A stretch of DNA of 53,542 bases. It comes from Clostridiales bacterium Firm_08. GTDB taxonomy: Bacteria > Bacillota > Clostridia > Oscillospirales > QAKW01. A program made the translations under genes and the position numbers. Below, one piece after another: positions 1 through 6,945 of the stretch; within the stretch, counting starts at the first letter, position 1; each line of letters opens with the position of its first letter. A model generated the notes under the pieces. It saw only the letters and a program-made list of their open reading frames with translations, was not told where the DNA came from and made no database searches. The stretch is from NCBI GenBank assembly GCA_001604045.1, contig LVAN01000024.1, forward strand, positions 1 through 53,542. Direction: 5' to 3'.

Positions 1-626
1 TCGGCGTCGGCGGCGTCGGCGGCTACGCCGCGGAGGCGCTGGCGCGCGCCGGGGTGGGAGCGCTGGAACTCGTGGACAACGATATCGTCACGCTCACCAA
101 TCTCAACCGTCAGCTCCACGCGACCCATTCCACCATCGGACAGTACAAGGCGGAAGTCGCCGCGCGCCGCGCGCGGGACATTTTCCCGAATATCGAAGTC
201 ACCGTCCGCACGGAGTTTTACCTGCCGGAAACGGCGGACCGGTTCGACTTTTCCTCCTATAACTATATCATCGACGCCATCGACACGGTGAGCGGCAAGA
301 TCAGCCTTGCCGTCAACGCCGCGGCGGCGGGCACGCCGATCATCAGCGCGATGGGCGCGGGCAACAAACTGGACGCGACGGCGTTCCGCGTGGCGGATCT
401 GTTCGAAACGTCTGTCTGTCCGCTGGCGCGGGTGATGCGCGCCGAGCTGCGCAAGCGGGGCGTCGGCCGTCTGAAAGTGGTCTACTCCGAGGAGCCGCCC
501 CTCACGCCGCGCGCCCTGCCGGACGAGCCGACAAAAAAACGGCAGGTCCCCGGCAGCGTGCCCTACGTTCCCGGCGTTGTCGGTCTGATCCTCGCCGGCG
601 AGGTCATCAAGGACCTCACGAAATAA
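1..626 (+). CDS. tcdA: tRNA threonylcarbamoyladenosine dehydratase TcdA (5' end outside window)
   Basis: This is an E1-like ThiF/MoeB-family protein that most resembles TcdA (YgdL/CsdL). TcdA uses ATP to cyclise threonylcarbamoyl-adenosine at position 37 of tRNAs. The reading frame is open from the first base and about 207 codons are visible. It opens with the glycine-rich nucleotide loop GVGGVGGYAAEAL, followed by LVDNDIVTLTNLNRQ, the acidic and Arg/Gln motif typical of TcdA and MoeB. CPLARVMRAELRKRG and the later YSEEPP stretch match the TcdA C-terminal half. No CxxC zinc motifs typical of MoeB are seen. The true start lies upstream of the window; an internal GTG at 54 is not the start because the Rossmann loop precedes it. 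The downstream neighbour is convergent and no clear terminator separates them. Confidence 0.85.
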   Translation, partial: GVGGVGGYAAEALARAGVGALELVDNDIVTLTNLNRQLHATHSTIGQYKAEVAARRARDIFPNIEVTVRTEFYLPETADRFDFSSYNYIIDAIDTVSGKISLAVNAAAAGTPIISAMGAGNKLDATAFRVADLFETSVCPLARVMRAELRKRGVGRLKVVYSEEPPLTPRALPDEPTKKRQVPGSVPYVPGVVGLILAGEVIKDLTK

Positions 627-646
627 CAAAAGACCGTGATATATCC

Positions 647-1276
647 TCAGATCCCTATCGGATCATCCGTGTACAGCGCTTCCGAGTATTTGACGTCCCC
701 GTCGATCCCCAGCGCCGGCAGCACATAAGAAAGCACCTGATCGGTAAAGGCCCTCGTCCCCTCCGGCGTATAATAATGGACGGGATCGGAATGCGCCGTT
801 TCCGGAAGTTTCGCGGAAAGCGCGTACAGGTCGTTGATCTCAAAACCATATTTTTTCACGATCTTTACCGCGACCTCATTGTACTTTTCGATCTCCTCAT
901 TATAGCGCTTGAAATTCTTGCTCATCTTTTCGGAAAGCACTCTTGTGGAAGTGGCGAATATCACACGGGCGTTAGGACACAGCTTTTTGATCCTGATACA
1001 GATCCGTTCAATATAATATCCGTATACGTCCGGCGGCGTTTGGGGATCCTCCCCGAACAACCTCAAACAATCCCAAAGTCCCGCGTTCCAATGGACAACG
1101 TCTATTTTGTCACCGGCCGTCTCCCCTAAATACTCATGGAAATACCTCAGCACATAGCAGGCGAAACGGCAGTTTTCCGCGGGAAAAATGACGTTTGCTT
1201 TGTTTTCAAGAGACTTTTGGACGGATTTGTCATATCCCATCCGAATGGAGTCTCCGATAAGTAACAGATTTTTCAT
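647..1276 (-). CDS. SGNH/GDSL-type hydrolase
   Basis: A 209-residue cytoplasmic protein with the SGNH hydrolase blocks in order: GDSIRMGY near residue 8 (block I, nucleophile Ser), HWNAGLWD near residue 62 (block III Asn), and DPVHYYTPEGT near residue 164 (block V Asp and His). Family members are esterases, lipases or acyl/acetyl-hydrolases acting on varied substrates, often carbohydrates; the substrate cannot be read from sequence. No signal peptide is seen. The ATG is preceded by AAAGGAGAATAATAA. A GGGTGACGTCACCC palindrome lies in the 5' leader at about 1311-1324. The gene stands alone, convergent with tcdA and downstream of the tRNA-Ser pair on the same strand. Confidence 0.8.
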   Translation of the reverse strand: MKNLLLIGDSIRMGYDKSVQKSLENKANVIFPAENCRFACYVLRYFHEYLGETAGDKIDVVHWNAGLWDCLRLFGEDPQTPPDVYGYYIERICIRIKKLCPNARVIFATSTRVLSEKMSKNFKRYNEEIEKYNEVAVKIVKKYGFEINDLYALSAKLPETAHSDPVHYYTPEGTRAFTDQVLSYVLPALGIDGDVKYSEALYTDDPIGI

Positions 1277-1410
1277 TTATTATTCTCCTTTAGCGCCCGC
1301 CGGCGATCGGGTGACGTCACCCGCCGATCGGCTTATTTTTTTATAACTGAAAAATAGGATTTTGCCCCTTTGCGGTACCCGCCGCCCGGTCAGATCCTTT
1401 TTTTCATTTT

Positions 1411-1446
1411 ATTTGAAAGGGACGCCGTACGGCGTCCCTTTCAAAT
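1411..1446. repeat. perfect 36-bp palindrome downstream of tRNA-Ser genes
   Basis: Each 18-base arm (ATTTGAAAGGGACGCCGT and its exact complement) meets its partner without a spacer; in RNA the central GTAC would open into a loop. It begins two bases beyond the CCA end of tRNA-Ser(GCT), so it probably forms the 3' processing or termination hairpin for the tRNA transcript. A run of U after the stem is lacking on either strand, so intrinsic termination would be atypical. Confidence 0.7.
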
Positions 1447-1447
1447 A

Positions 1448-1538
1448 TGGCGGAGAAAGAGGGATTTGAACCCTCGCGACGGTTACCCGCCCTACTCCCT
1501 TAGCAGGGGAGCCTCTTCGACCTCTTGAGTATTTCTCC
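1448..1538 (-). tRNA. tRNA-Ser (anticodon GCT)
   Basis: Read on the minus strand, this 91-nt gene has acceptor GGAGAAA pairing with TTTCTCC, an encoded CCA end, a T-loop GGTTCAAATCC, a long class II variable arm, and anticodon loop CTGCTAA giving anticodon GCT, which reads AGC and AGU. It follows tRNA-Ser(TGA) by 28 nt and shares its promoter. Confidence 0.95.
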
Positions 1539-1566
1539 ATAGTATCGAACTTGTTATTCAAAAAAC

Positions 1567-1653
1567 TGGCGGAGAGAGTGGGATTCGAACCCACGGCTCT
1601 TACGAGTCACCGGTTTTCAAGACCGGCTCCTTAAACCGCTCGGACATCTCTCC
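1567..1653 (-). tRNA. tRNA-Ser (anticodon TGA)
   Basis: An 87-nt class II tRNA on the minus strand with acceptor GGAGAGA, encoded CCA, T-loop GGTTCGAATCC, and anticodon loop CTTGAAA between CCGGT and ACCGG, giving anticodon TGA for UCN serine codons. It is the first gene of a two-gene tRNA-Ser unit. Confidence 0.95.
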
Positions 1654-1678
1654 GCGTACGCGGTTTTTCCGCCCATAT

Positions 1679-1707
1679 AGTATAGCATACCCGAAAATGC
1701 TTGTCAA
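1679..1707 (-). promoter_or_regulatory. SigA promoter of the tRNA-Ser pair
   Basis: On the minus strand, TTGACA, 17 bases, then TATACT, placed about 25 bases before the 5' end of tRNA-Ser(TGA). It is consensus at -35 and one base off at -10, as expected for a strongly transcribed stable RNA. Confidence 0.8.
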
Positions 1708-1765
1708 TGCTTTTTACGGAAACGACGAATAATTATCCGCCTCATTTATATAACGGATCACAGTT

Positions 1766-1924
1766 GGCTGACCCGCGATAAGGACAAAGCGGTTTTGAAA
1801 GGTAAAATTTCCGCCACCCTTTGCCGCAAAGCCTTGAAAACCACCACGCCCGCCGAGGACAACAAGCCGAAAAGCGCTGATTTTTACCGTTTATCAGGCG
1901 TTTTGTCCTTATCGCGGGTCAGCC
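1766..1924. mobile_element. 159-bp inverted-repeat element (MITE-like), copy 1
   Basis: The ends are a perfect 23-bp inverted repeat (1766-1788 and 1902-1924) starting GGCTGACCCGCGATAAGG. About 113 bp lie between them, with no open reading frame of note. The left half, 1766-1843, recurs in opposite orientation at 12089-12153, which shows that this is a dispersed repeat rather than a local terminator. No transposase is present, and no convincing target-site duplication was found beyond a 2-bp TT. The right end abuts the -35 box of the next promoter. A non-autonomous transposable element is the best reading; a structured regulatory RNA repeat is the alternative. Confidence 0.6.
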
Positions 1925-1953
1925 TTGACAAAAAGAAGTAAATTCTTTATAAT
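1925..1953 (+). promoter_or_regulatory. SigA promoter of the PstS-like operon
   Basis: TTGACA (1925-1930), a 17-base spacer and TATAAT (1948-1953) form a perfect consensus promoter, 34 bases before the first ATG. The -35 box begins at the base directly after the inverted-repeat element. Confidence 0.85.
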
Positions 1954-1987
1954 TTTTATAAGTTTAAAAAAGTAAGGGGTGGTCATT

Positions 1988-2245
1988 ATGTGGGAAACAC
2001 CGTTCGCGAGGCTGTGGGAGATGCTGTTTTACGGGCTGGCGCTGTTTTTCGGATGTATCCTTCCGGTCGCGGTCCTGATCTGGTTTGCCGTTTCCCTGTT
2101 TCTGTTCTTCGGCGCCCCAAAGACCGATCCGAAAAGAAAACGCAACAAGATCATGCTGATCATCTCCGGCATCCTTTTGGGGATCTATGTCATAATGATC
2201 GTCGGCTTGTTCCTTCTGGTGACCGCCGCGATCCGGAATATGTAG
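1988..2245 (+). CDS. small two-TM membrane protein of unknown function
   Basis: This 85-residue protein is not recognised. It has two hydrophobic segments, roughly residues 13-42 and 58-80, separated by a basic loop (KTDPKRKRNK), so it is probably a membrane hairpin. The ATG at 1988 is chosen over an in-frame GTG at 1979 because AAGGGGTG at 1974-1981 sits 6-7 bases upstream as a ribosome site. It is the first gene of a three-gene operon ending in a phosphate-binding-like protein. The spacing to the next gene is 11 bases. Confidence 0.7.
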   Translation: MWETPFARLWEMLFYGLALFFGCILPVAVLIWFAVSLFLFFGAPKTDPKRKRNKIMLIISGILLGIYVIMIVGLFLLVTAAIRNM

Positions 2246-2256
2246 GAGACGCGAAA

Positions 2257-2394
2257 ATGAGTGATAAGACCTTTTACCGCCTGCTGACCGCCATCGCGGT
2301 CATCGGCGCCGTCAGCCTGCTGGCGCTTCTGCTCCGGACGGCGGTCCTGTTTCGGGACTGCTCCATCCTGTCCTACATCGCCAACCGGGGGTGA
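2257..2394 (+). CDS. very small membrane peptide
   Basis: A 45-residue peptide starting MSDKTFYRLLTAIAV with one long hydrophobic segment (about residues 6-27). It is below the usual annotation length, but the ATG follows TAGGAGACGCGAAA, which contains the stop of the previous gene and a good ribosome site, and its end lies only five bases before the next ATG. That tight packing supports a real gene. The function is unknown; it may assist the adjacent membrane proteins. Confidence 0.55.
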   Translation: MSDKTFYRLLTAIAVIGAVSLLALLLRTAVLFRDCSILSYIANRG

Positions 2395-2399
2395 CGCGT

Positions 2400-3353
2400 A
2401 TGAAAACCGTACGGCGCGTTGTCTTGCTGATCGGATTTGCGGCGCTGGTGCTGGCGGCGGATCTGTTCTTTTACAACTTTGTCACCGCCCGATACATCAA
2501 TCACACCAGCAAGGCGATGCAGGCGAAAAGTATCGAGCTTGACAAGTATCTCCCCTTTACAGAGAATTCCGGGATCGTCCGGGCAGAGACCGGCGTCACT
2601 CTGACGGGAGACCTGCCCGTCGTGGACGGCGCGGCGGCGCTCTATCCCGTCTATTCGGCGTTCGTCAACGCTCTGTATCCCGAGGAAAGCGTCGAGTTCG
2701 ACGGGGAGAACTTCACCGAAAACAGCGCGATGCGCTACACCAACACGCGCGGCGCCTACAAAGCCGTCGCGGACGGGACGGCGGATCTCGTTTTCTGCGT
2801 CAGTCCTTCCAAAGAGCAGCTCGCCTACGCCAAAGAACAGGGCGCCGAGCTGGAATTCGTCCCCATCGGCAAAGAGGCGTTCGTCTTTCTCGTCCATAAA
2901 AACAACCCCGTCGACTCTTTGACGTGCGACGAGGTGCGGGACATCTACGCCGGCAGGATCACCCGCTGGTCGCAGGTCGGCGGCAGCGGCGGCTATATCG
3001 ACGCCCTGCAGCGCAACGAGGGCAGCGGCAGCCAGAGCGCGATGCGTAATTTTATGGGAGATATCCCGATGAAACGGACGCTGATCGGCTACACCGGGCG
3101 GCCCATCGGCTTTTCCTTCCGGTATTACGTGGAGGGCATCGTGGAAAACGGCGACATCAAAATGCTGGCGCTGGACGGCGTCTATCCGAACCGGGAAAAT
3201 ATCGCGAGCGGCGCCTATCCCCTGTCAAACGAACTGTACGCCGTCTACCGCAAGGACAACCAAAACCCCAACGTCAAAAAGATGGTCGACTGGATCCTCT
3301 CGCCGGAGGGGCAAAAGATCGTCGAGGAGAGCGGCTACGTGCCGATACGGTAA
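2400..3353 (+). CDS. PstS-like phosphate-family substrate-binding protein
   Basis: A 317-residue protein of the PBP-like (PstS) superfamily. An uncleaved-looking N-terminal membrane segment (about residues 8-25) leads into an extracellular binding domain. The motifs VVDGAAALYPVYSAFV near residue 75 and RNEGSGSQSAMRNFM near residue 200 match the phosphate-contacting loops of PstS. The C-terminal SPEGQKIVEESGYVPI is the family ending. There is no lipobox cysteine, so attachment is by the membrane helix. No pstC, pstA or pstB genes follow, so it may be a sensor or feed a transporter encoded elsewhere. The ATG at 2400 is preferred to the GTG at 2391 because of the upstream GGGGG. Confidence 0.75.
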   Translation: MKTVRRVVLLIGFAALVLAADLFFYNFVTARYINHTSKAMQAKSIELDKYLPFTENSGIVRAETGVTLTGDLPVVDGAAALYPVYSAFVNALYPEESVEFDGENFTENSAMRYTNTRGAYKAVADGTADLVFCVSPSKEQLAYAKEQGAELEFVPIGKEAFVFLVHKNNPVDSLTCDEVRDIYAGRITRWSQVGGSGGYIDALQRNEGSGSQSAMRNFMGDIPMKRTLIGYTGRPIGFSFRYYVEGIVENGDIKMLALDGVYPNRENIASGAYPLSNELYAVYRKDNQNPNVKKMVDWILSPEGQKIVEESGYVPIR

Positions 3354-3358
3354 AAAAC

Positions 3359-3394
3359 ACAGGCAGCAGATCACGCGTCTGCCGCCTGTTTTTC
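3359..3394 (+). terminator. intrinsic terminator of the PstS-like operon
   Basis: A 12-base stem (ACAGGCAGCAGA with TCTGCCGCCTGT, one mismatch) around a 7-base loop is followed by TTTTTC. It lies six bases beyond the stop codon. Confidence 0.8.
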
Positions 3395-3430
3395 AAGTTC
3401 ATTTCTCTTTTGCGCGAAGCGGTCTGCGGA

Positions 3431-4561
3431 CTACTTCGCGCTTTTTTCGTTTATAAAAACCGTTCGGATAATATTGCGCACCGTCGCCGCGAGCCGCGCG
3501 GCGTGGGTGCCGGCGCCCTGCTCTATCGTCTGCGGCAGGGTGTTGATGCTGAACACCGCCGTCAGACCCGCCTCGAAAAAGACGCGCTCGTCTCCCTCGT
3601 AGCCGCCGACGACGGCGATGACCGGTGTATTTCCCCTGCGGCGCAGCACGCCGCTGACCGCCTTGCCGCCCATCGTCTGCTCGTCCATTTTCCCCTCACC
3701 GGTCAGAATGAGATCGGCGTCCTTCGCGCGCTCCTCGAAGCGCAGGGCGTCCAGCACCGTGTCGATGCCGGAACGGATGACCGCGTTGAAAAACACGACG
3801 CTCCCGCCGCCCATACCGCCCGCCGCGCCGCTGCCCGGCAGCGCCGCGATATCAAAGCCGGTGTCCCGCCGCGCCACGTCGGCAAAATGCCTGAGCCCCC
3901 GGTCGAGCGCCTCGACCTGCGCCGCGTCCGCGCCTTTTTGCGGCGCGAACACATACGCCGCGCCGTTTTCACCAAACAGCGGATTTTTGACGTCGCTCAT
4001 AACTGTAAAGCTCATCGCCTGTACAGCGGGATCCATCTCCCGCGCGTCGATCCGGCTGATCTGTTCCAGCGTGCCGCCGGTCGGTACGAAGGACGCGCCG
4101 GTCTTATCGAAAAACCGCACGCCGGTCGCCGCCGCCATCCCGCAGCCGCCGTCGTTGGTGGCGGAGCCGCCGAGACAGAGGATAACGCGCCTCGCGCCGT
4201 GGTGCGCGGCGTGCAGGATCATCTGCCCCACGCCGAATGAGCCGGCGTTCATCACATCTTTTTTCTCACAGCGGGAAAGCCCCGCCGCCTGCGCCATCTC
4301 GATGATCGCGGTCTCTCCCGCTCTGCCGTACCGGGCGTCCACCGGGTCTCCGAAAGGCCCCGCGACCTCGACCGGTATCATCTCACCGCCCAGCGCGTCC
4401 GTCATGATCTCCGCGCTGCCCTCGCCGCCGTCGGCAAGCGGCAGACACTCCACCCGCGCCGCGGGCAGAATAGAGAGGATCGCCTCCCTCGCGGTATCAC
4501 AGATCTCACGGGCGGACAGCGTTCCCTTGAAAGAATCGGGGGCGATGATGATTTTCGGCAC
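3431..4561 (-). CDS. glxK: glycerate kinase
   Basis: A 376-residue glycerate kinase of the GlxK/GarK family, close to the usual 375-380 residues. The enzyme phosphorylates D-glycerate with ATP, in bacterial class II enzymes to 2-phosphoglycerate, feeding lower glycolysis. The start MPKIIIAPDSFKGTLSA is diagnostic. LADGGEGS near residue 45, CLGGSATNDGGCG near residue 128 and TGEGKMDEQTMGGK near residue 285 are family motifs. Translation starts at GTG, with AAGGAG nine bases upstream. A +strand hairpin GCGCGAAG...CTTCGCGC followed by six T overlaps the last codons. The gene is monocistronic, between convergent and divergent neighbours. Confidence 0.92.
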   Translation of the reverse strand: MPKIIIAPDSFKGTLSAREICDTAREAILSILPAARVECLPLADGGEGSAEIMTDALGGEMIPVEVAGPFGDPVDARYGRAGETAIIEMAQAAGLSRCEKKDVMNAGSFGVGQMILHAAHHGARRVILCLGGSATNDGGCGMAAATGVRFFDKTGASFVPTGGTLEQISRIDAREMDPAVQAMSFTVMSDVKNPLFGENGAAYVFAPQKGADAAQVEALDRGLRHFADVARRDTGFDIAALPGSGAAGGMGGGSVVFFNAVIRSGIDTVLDALRFEERAKDADLILTGEGKMDEQTMGGKAVSGVLRRRGNTPVIAVVGGYEGDERVFFEAGLTAVFSINTLPQTIEQGAGTHAARLAATVRNIIRTVFINEKSAK

Positions 4562-4593
4562 GGCGGCTCACTCCTTGTTTCGGTGTTTTATAT

Positions 4594-4622
4594 ATTGTAG
4601 CACGCGCGCGCCTTTTTTTCAA
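4594..4622 (-). promoter_or_regulatory. SigA promoter of glxK
   Basis: On the minus strand, TTGAAA, a 17-base GC-rich spacer, then TACAAT. It lies ten bases from the divergent promoter at 4632-4660, so the two regions could share regulation. Confidence 0.7.
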
Positions 4623-4631
4623 TAAAAAAAG

Positions 4632-4660
4632 TTGACAAGCCGCATCTCCTGTGCTACAAT
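4632..4660 (+). promoter_or_regulatory. SigA promoter of the potABCD leader RNA
   Basis: TTGACA (4632-4637), 17 bases, TACAAT (4655-4660). Transcription should begin near 4667. It is the only good promoter upstream of potA; only 25 bases separate the leader terminator from the potA start. Confidence 0.8.
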
Positions 4661-4666
4661 AGTCCC

Positions 4667-4980
4667 ATCAAAAATTGGGAAGCGTTGAAAAGGAGTCTTT
4701 CCAAAGCATGATAACACGACCGCGGTCACATTGACCGCCAAGGCCATACGGACAGCCGGGTCGGACGCCGAGGACCGGGGAAATCCCGGTTTGGCAAGGT
4801 CACCTTGCCTTATTGATTGAGTTAAAAGCTCAAATTTTATAAGTTGGTTACTTCATAACCTGACAACTTGTGAAACGGTCAATAAGAGTGTTAAGTTGCT
4901 ATGCTGGACTCTGAAAAGAACGCTATCTTTCGTGCACGGAAGCGTGATCACGGCAAGTCTTGTCAGACTTGCCGTTTTTT
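4667..4980 (+). ncRNA. structured leader or non-coding RNA upstream of potABCD, family not recognised
   Basis: About 310 nt with its own promoter and terminator and no plausible protein. Visible helices include GCGGTCA/TGACCGC (4722-4738), TCGG/CCGA near 4761, CCGGG/CCCGG near 4775-4789, GGCAAGGT/ACCTTGCC (4793-4809), AAGTTG/CAACTT enclosing GGTTA/TAACC (4841-4869), AGAGT/ACTCT near 4884-4911, ACGCT/AGCGT near 4920-4944 and the terminator (4951-4974). It lacks the signatures of RNase P RNA, tmRNA and SRP RNA. Because potA has no other promoter, this is probably a leader whose terminator must be read through. The hairpin at 4793-4809 carries GGCAAG and CTTGCC, the same strings as the terminator arms, so alternative pairing is possible. 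A free-standing RNA, for example of the raiA class, is the alternative; this was not checked. Confidence 0.65.
4951..4980 (+). terminator. terminator or attenuator directly before potA
   Basis: A perfect 10-base stem (CGGCAAGTCT with AGACTTGCCG), loop TGTC and six T. It ends 26 bases before the potA start codon and so can act as an attenuator. Confidence 0.9.
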
Positions 4981-5005
4981 AATTTGAAATAGGGGGCGCA
5001 AAGAC

Positions 5006-6121
5006 TTGGAAAAGATCATAGAACTCAAAAACATCTCCAAATCCTTTGACGGAGAGGCGGTGCTCAAGCACATCGACCTGTACATCGGAAACTCGGAATT
5101 CATCACACTGCTCGGTCCCAGCGGCTGCGGCAAGACGACGACGCTGCGCATCATCGGCGGTTTCGAGAAACCGGACGAGGGAGACGTGATCTTTGAGGGG
5201 ACGCGCATCAACGACGTGCCGGCGCACAAACGCAGCGTCAACACGGTGTTCCAGAAGTACGCCCTGTTCCCGCACCTCAACGTGTTCGAGAACATCGCGT
5301 TCGCCCTGCGCCTGCAAAAGTGCCCGAAGGAGGAGATCCGCCGCCGCGTGAAAGAGATGCTCTCTCTGGTGGCGCTGGAAGGGTTCGAGCGCAAAAACGT
5401 CACCCTGCTTTCCGGCGGACAGCAGCAGCGGGTCGCCATCGCGCGGGCGCTGATCAGCCATCCAAAGATCCTGCTTTTGGACGAGCCGCTGGGCGCGCTG
5501 GATCTCAAACTGCGCAAGGATATGCAGAACGAACTGAAAAACATACAGAAACAGACCGGCATCACCTTCATCTACGTCACCCACGACCAGGAGGAGGCGC
5601 TGTCGATGAGCGATACCGTCGTCGTCATGGCGGACGGCGAGATCCAGCAGATCGGCACCCCCATCGACATTTACAACGAACCGGTCAACGCCTTCGTCGC
5701 TGATTTCATCGGCGAGAGCAACATTGTGGACGGCGTGATGCCCGCCGACCGCACCGTGCGGTTTTCCGGGCACACCTTCGAGTGCCTGGACGGAGGATTT
5801 GCCGCGAATGAGGCGGTGGACGTCGTCATCCGTCCCGAGGACATCGACGTCGTATCCCCCGACCAAAGCCCGCTGACCGGCACGGTGACCGGCGTCACCT
5901 TCAAGGGCGTGCATTATGAGATCATCGTGGACGTCGGCGGCTTCAAATGGATGATCCAGAGCACCGACTTTGTCGAGGAAGGCGCCCGCATCGGACTCAA
6001 GATCGGCCCCGACGACATCCACGTCATGAAAAAGAGCCGGTATTCCGGCCTGTACGGCGACTACTCCTCTTTCAGCGACGAGCTGGACGAGTTGTCCGAC
6101 GCCGACAAGGTGGAGGAATGA
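5006..6121 (+). CDS. potA: spermidine/putrescine ABC transporter ATP-binding protein PotA
   Basis: A 371-residue ABC ATPase that energises polyamine import. The nucleotide-binding domain spans residues 1-240, with Walker [10 protein letters not shown] near residue 37, Q-loop at [10 protein letters not shown], signature [15 protein letters not shown] near 135, Walker B LLLDEP and switch His in [10 protein letters not shown]. The C-terminal 130 residues form the TOBE-type regulatory domain usual in PotA. Translation starts at TTG with AGGGGGCG seven bases upstream; no ATG fits. The gene opens the potABCD operon and is followed by potB after two bases. It is preceded by the long structured RNA. 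Confidence 0.93.
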   Translation: MEKIIELKNISKSFDGEAVLKHIDLYIGNSEFITLLGPSGCGKTTTLRIIGGFEKPDEGDVIFEGTRINDVPAHKRSVNTVFQKYALFPHLNVFENIAFALRLQKCPKEEIRRRVKEMLSLVALEGFERKNVTLLSGGQQQRVAIARALISHPKILLLDEPLGALDLKLRKDMQNELKNIQKQTGITFIYVTHDQEEALSMSDTVVVMADGEIQQIGTPIDIYNEPVNAFVADFIGESNIVDGVMPADRTVRFSGHTFECLDGGFAANEAVDVVIRPEDIDVVSPDQSPLTGTVTGVTFKGVHYEIIVDVGGFKWMIQSTDFVEEGARIGLKIGPDDIHVMKKSRYSGLYGDYSSFSDELDELSDADKVEE

Positions 6122-6123
6122 AA

Positions 6124-6945
6124 ATGAGAAAAAGAAGCCTCCTTTCCACCGCCGCGGCGTACCCGCACATCGTATGGATGGTGCTTTTCATCGTCGCGCC
6201 GTTGCTGTTCGTGCTGTACTACGCCTTTACCGATCCGTCGGGGGCGTTCACGCTGGAAAACGTCACGGCGCTGGGCAGTCACAAGACGACGTTCGTCTTG
6301 TCCATCGCGCTGAGCGTCATCGCGACCTTTTTATGCTTTATCATCGGCTATCCCCTCGCGTGGATCATCTCCCGCGCCGATCCGGGGCGTCAGCGGATCT
6401 ATATGATGCTGATCATGCTGCCGATGTGGACCAATCTGCTCATCCGCACCTACTCCATGATGGCGATCATGGACGACGGCGGCTTTCTCAACGGTATCCT
6501 CGCCGCCCTGCACCTCGGCAAGGTGCATCTCATCGGCACCAAAGGCGCGGTGCTGTTCGGCATGGTCTATGACTTTCTGCCCTATATGGTGCTGCCCATC
6601 TACACCGTGATGAACAAGATCGACCCACGCCTTACCGAGGCGGCGAGCGACCTCGGCGCCGGCGGCTGGCGGGTGCTGACAAAGGTCACCATGCCCCTTT
6701 CCATGAGCGGTGTGGTGTCCGGCATCACGATGGTGTTCGTCCCCTCCATCAGCACCTTTTACATTTCCCAGAAACTGGGCGGCGGCTCCTTCGAGCTGAT
6801 CGGCGACACCATCGAGCGACAGTTCCAGAACGAGACAACCTACAATGTCGGCGCGATGATCTCGCTGGTGATGATGGTGCTGATCCTCATATCGCTCGCC
6901 GTGATGAACAAATTCAGTGACGAAAGCGAGGAGATCCTGCCGTGA
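6124..6945 (+). CDS. potB: polyamine ABC transporter permease PotB
   Basis: A 273-residue inner permease with six predicted membrane helices and the BPD_transp_1 EAA loop at EAASDLGAGGWRVLTKVTMPL (near residue 177), which docks onto PotA. The first hydrophobic segment is HIVWMVLFIVAPLLFVLYYAF. Two in-frame ATGs compete: 6118, which overlaps the potA stop, and 6124. GGAGG at 6112-6116 is best spaced for 6124. It forms the heterodimeric channel with PotC. Confidence 0.9.
   Translation: MRKRSLLSTAAAYPHIVWMVLFIVAPLLFVLYYAFTDPSGAFTLENVTALGSHKTTFVLSIALSVIATFLCFIIGYPLAWIISRADPGRQRIYMMLIMLPMWTNLLIRTYSMMAIMDDGGFLNGILAALHLGKVHLIGTKGAVLFGMVYDFLPYMVLPIYTVMNKIDPRLTEAASDLGAGGWRVLTKVTMPLSMSGVVSGITMVFVPSISTFYISQKLGGGSFELIGDTIERQFQNETTYNVGAMISLVMMVLILISLAVMNKFSDESEEILP

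Noticed and set aside
1764-1926. A target-site duplication around the inverted-repeat element
   Set aside because: Only TT flanks both sides. Two bases are too few to support a claim.
3414-3448. A separate terminator or gene in the glxK 3' end
   Set aside because: The GCGCGAAG hairpin with T-run overlaps the last glxK codons and faces the plus strand, where an earlier terminator already exists; treated as part of the same termination region.
4667-4980. Possible RNase P RNA, tmRNA or SRP RNA
   Set aside because: No GAGGAAAGTCC core of RNase P, no CCA-ending tRNA-like domain of tmRNA, and no SRP Alu or GGAAGCAG motif were found.
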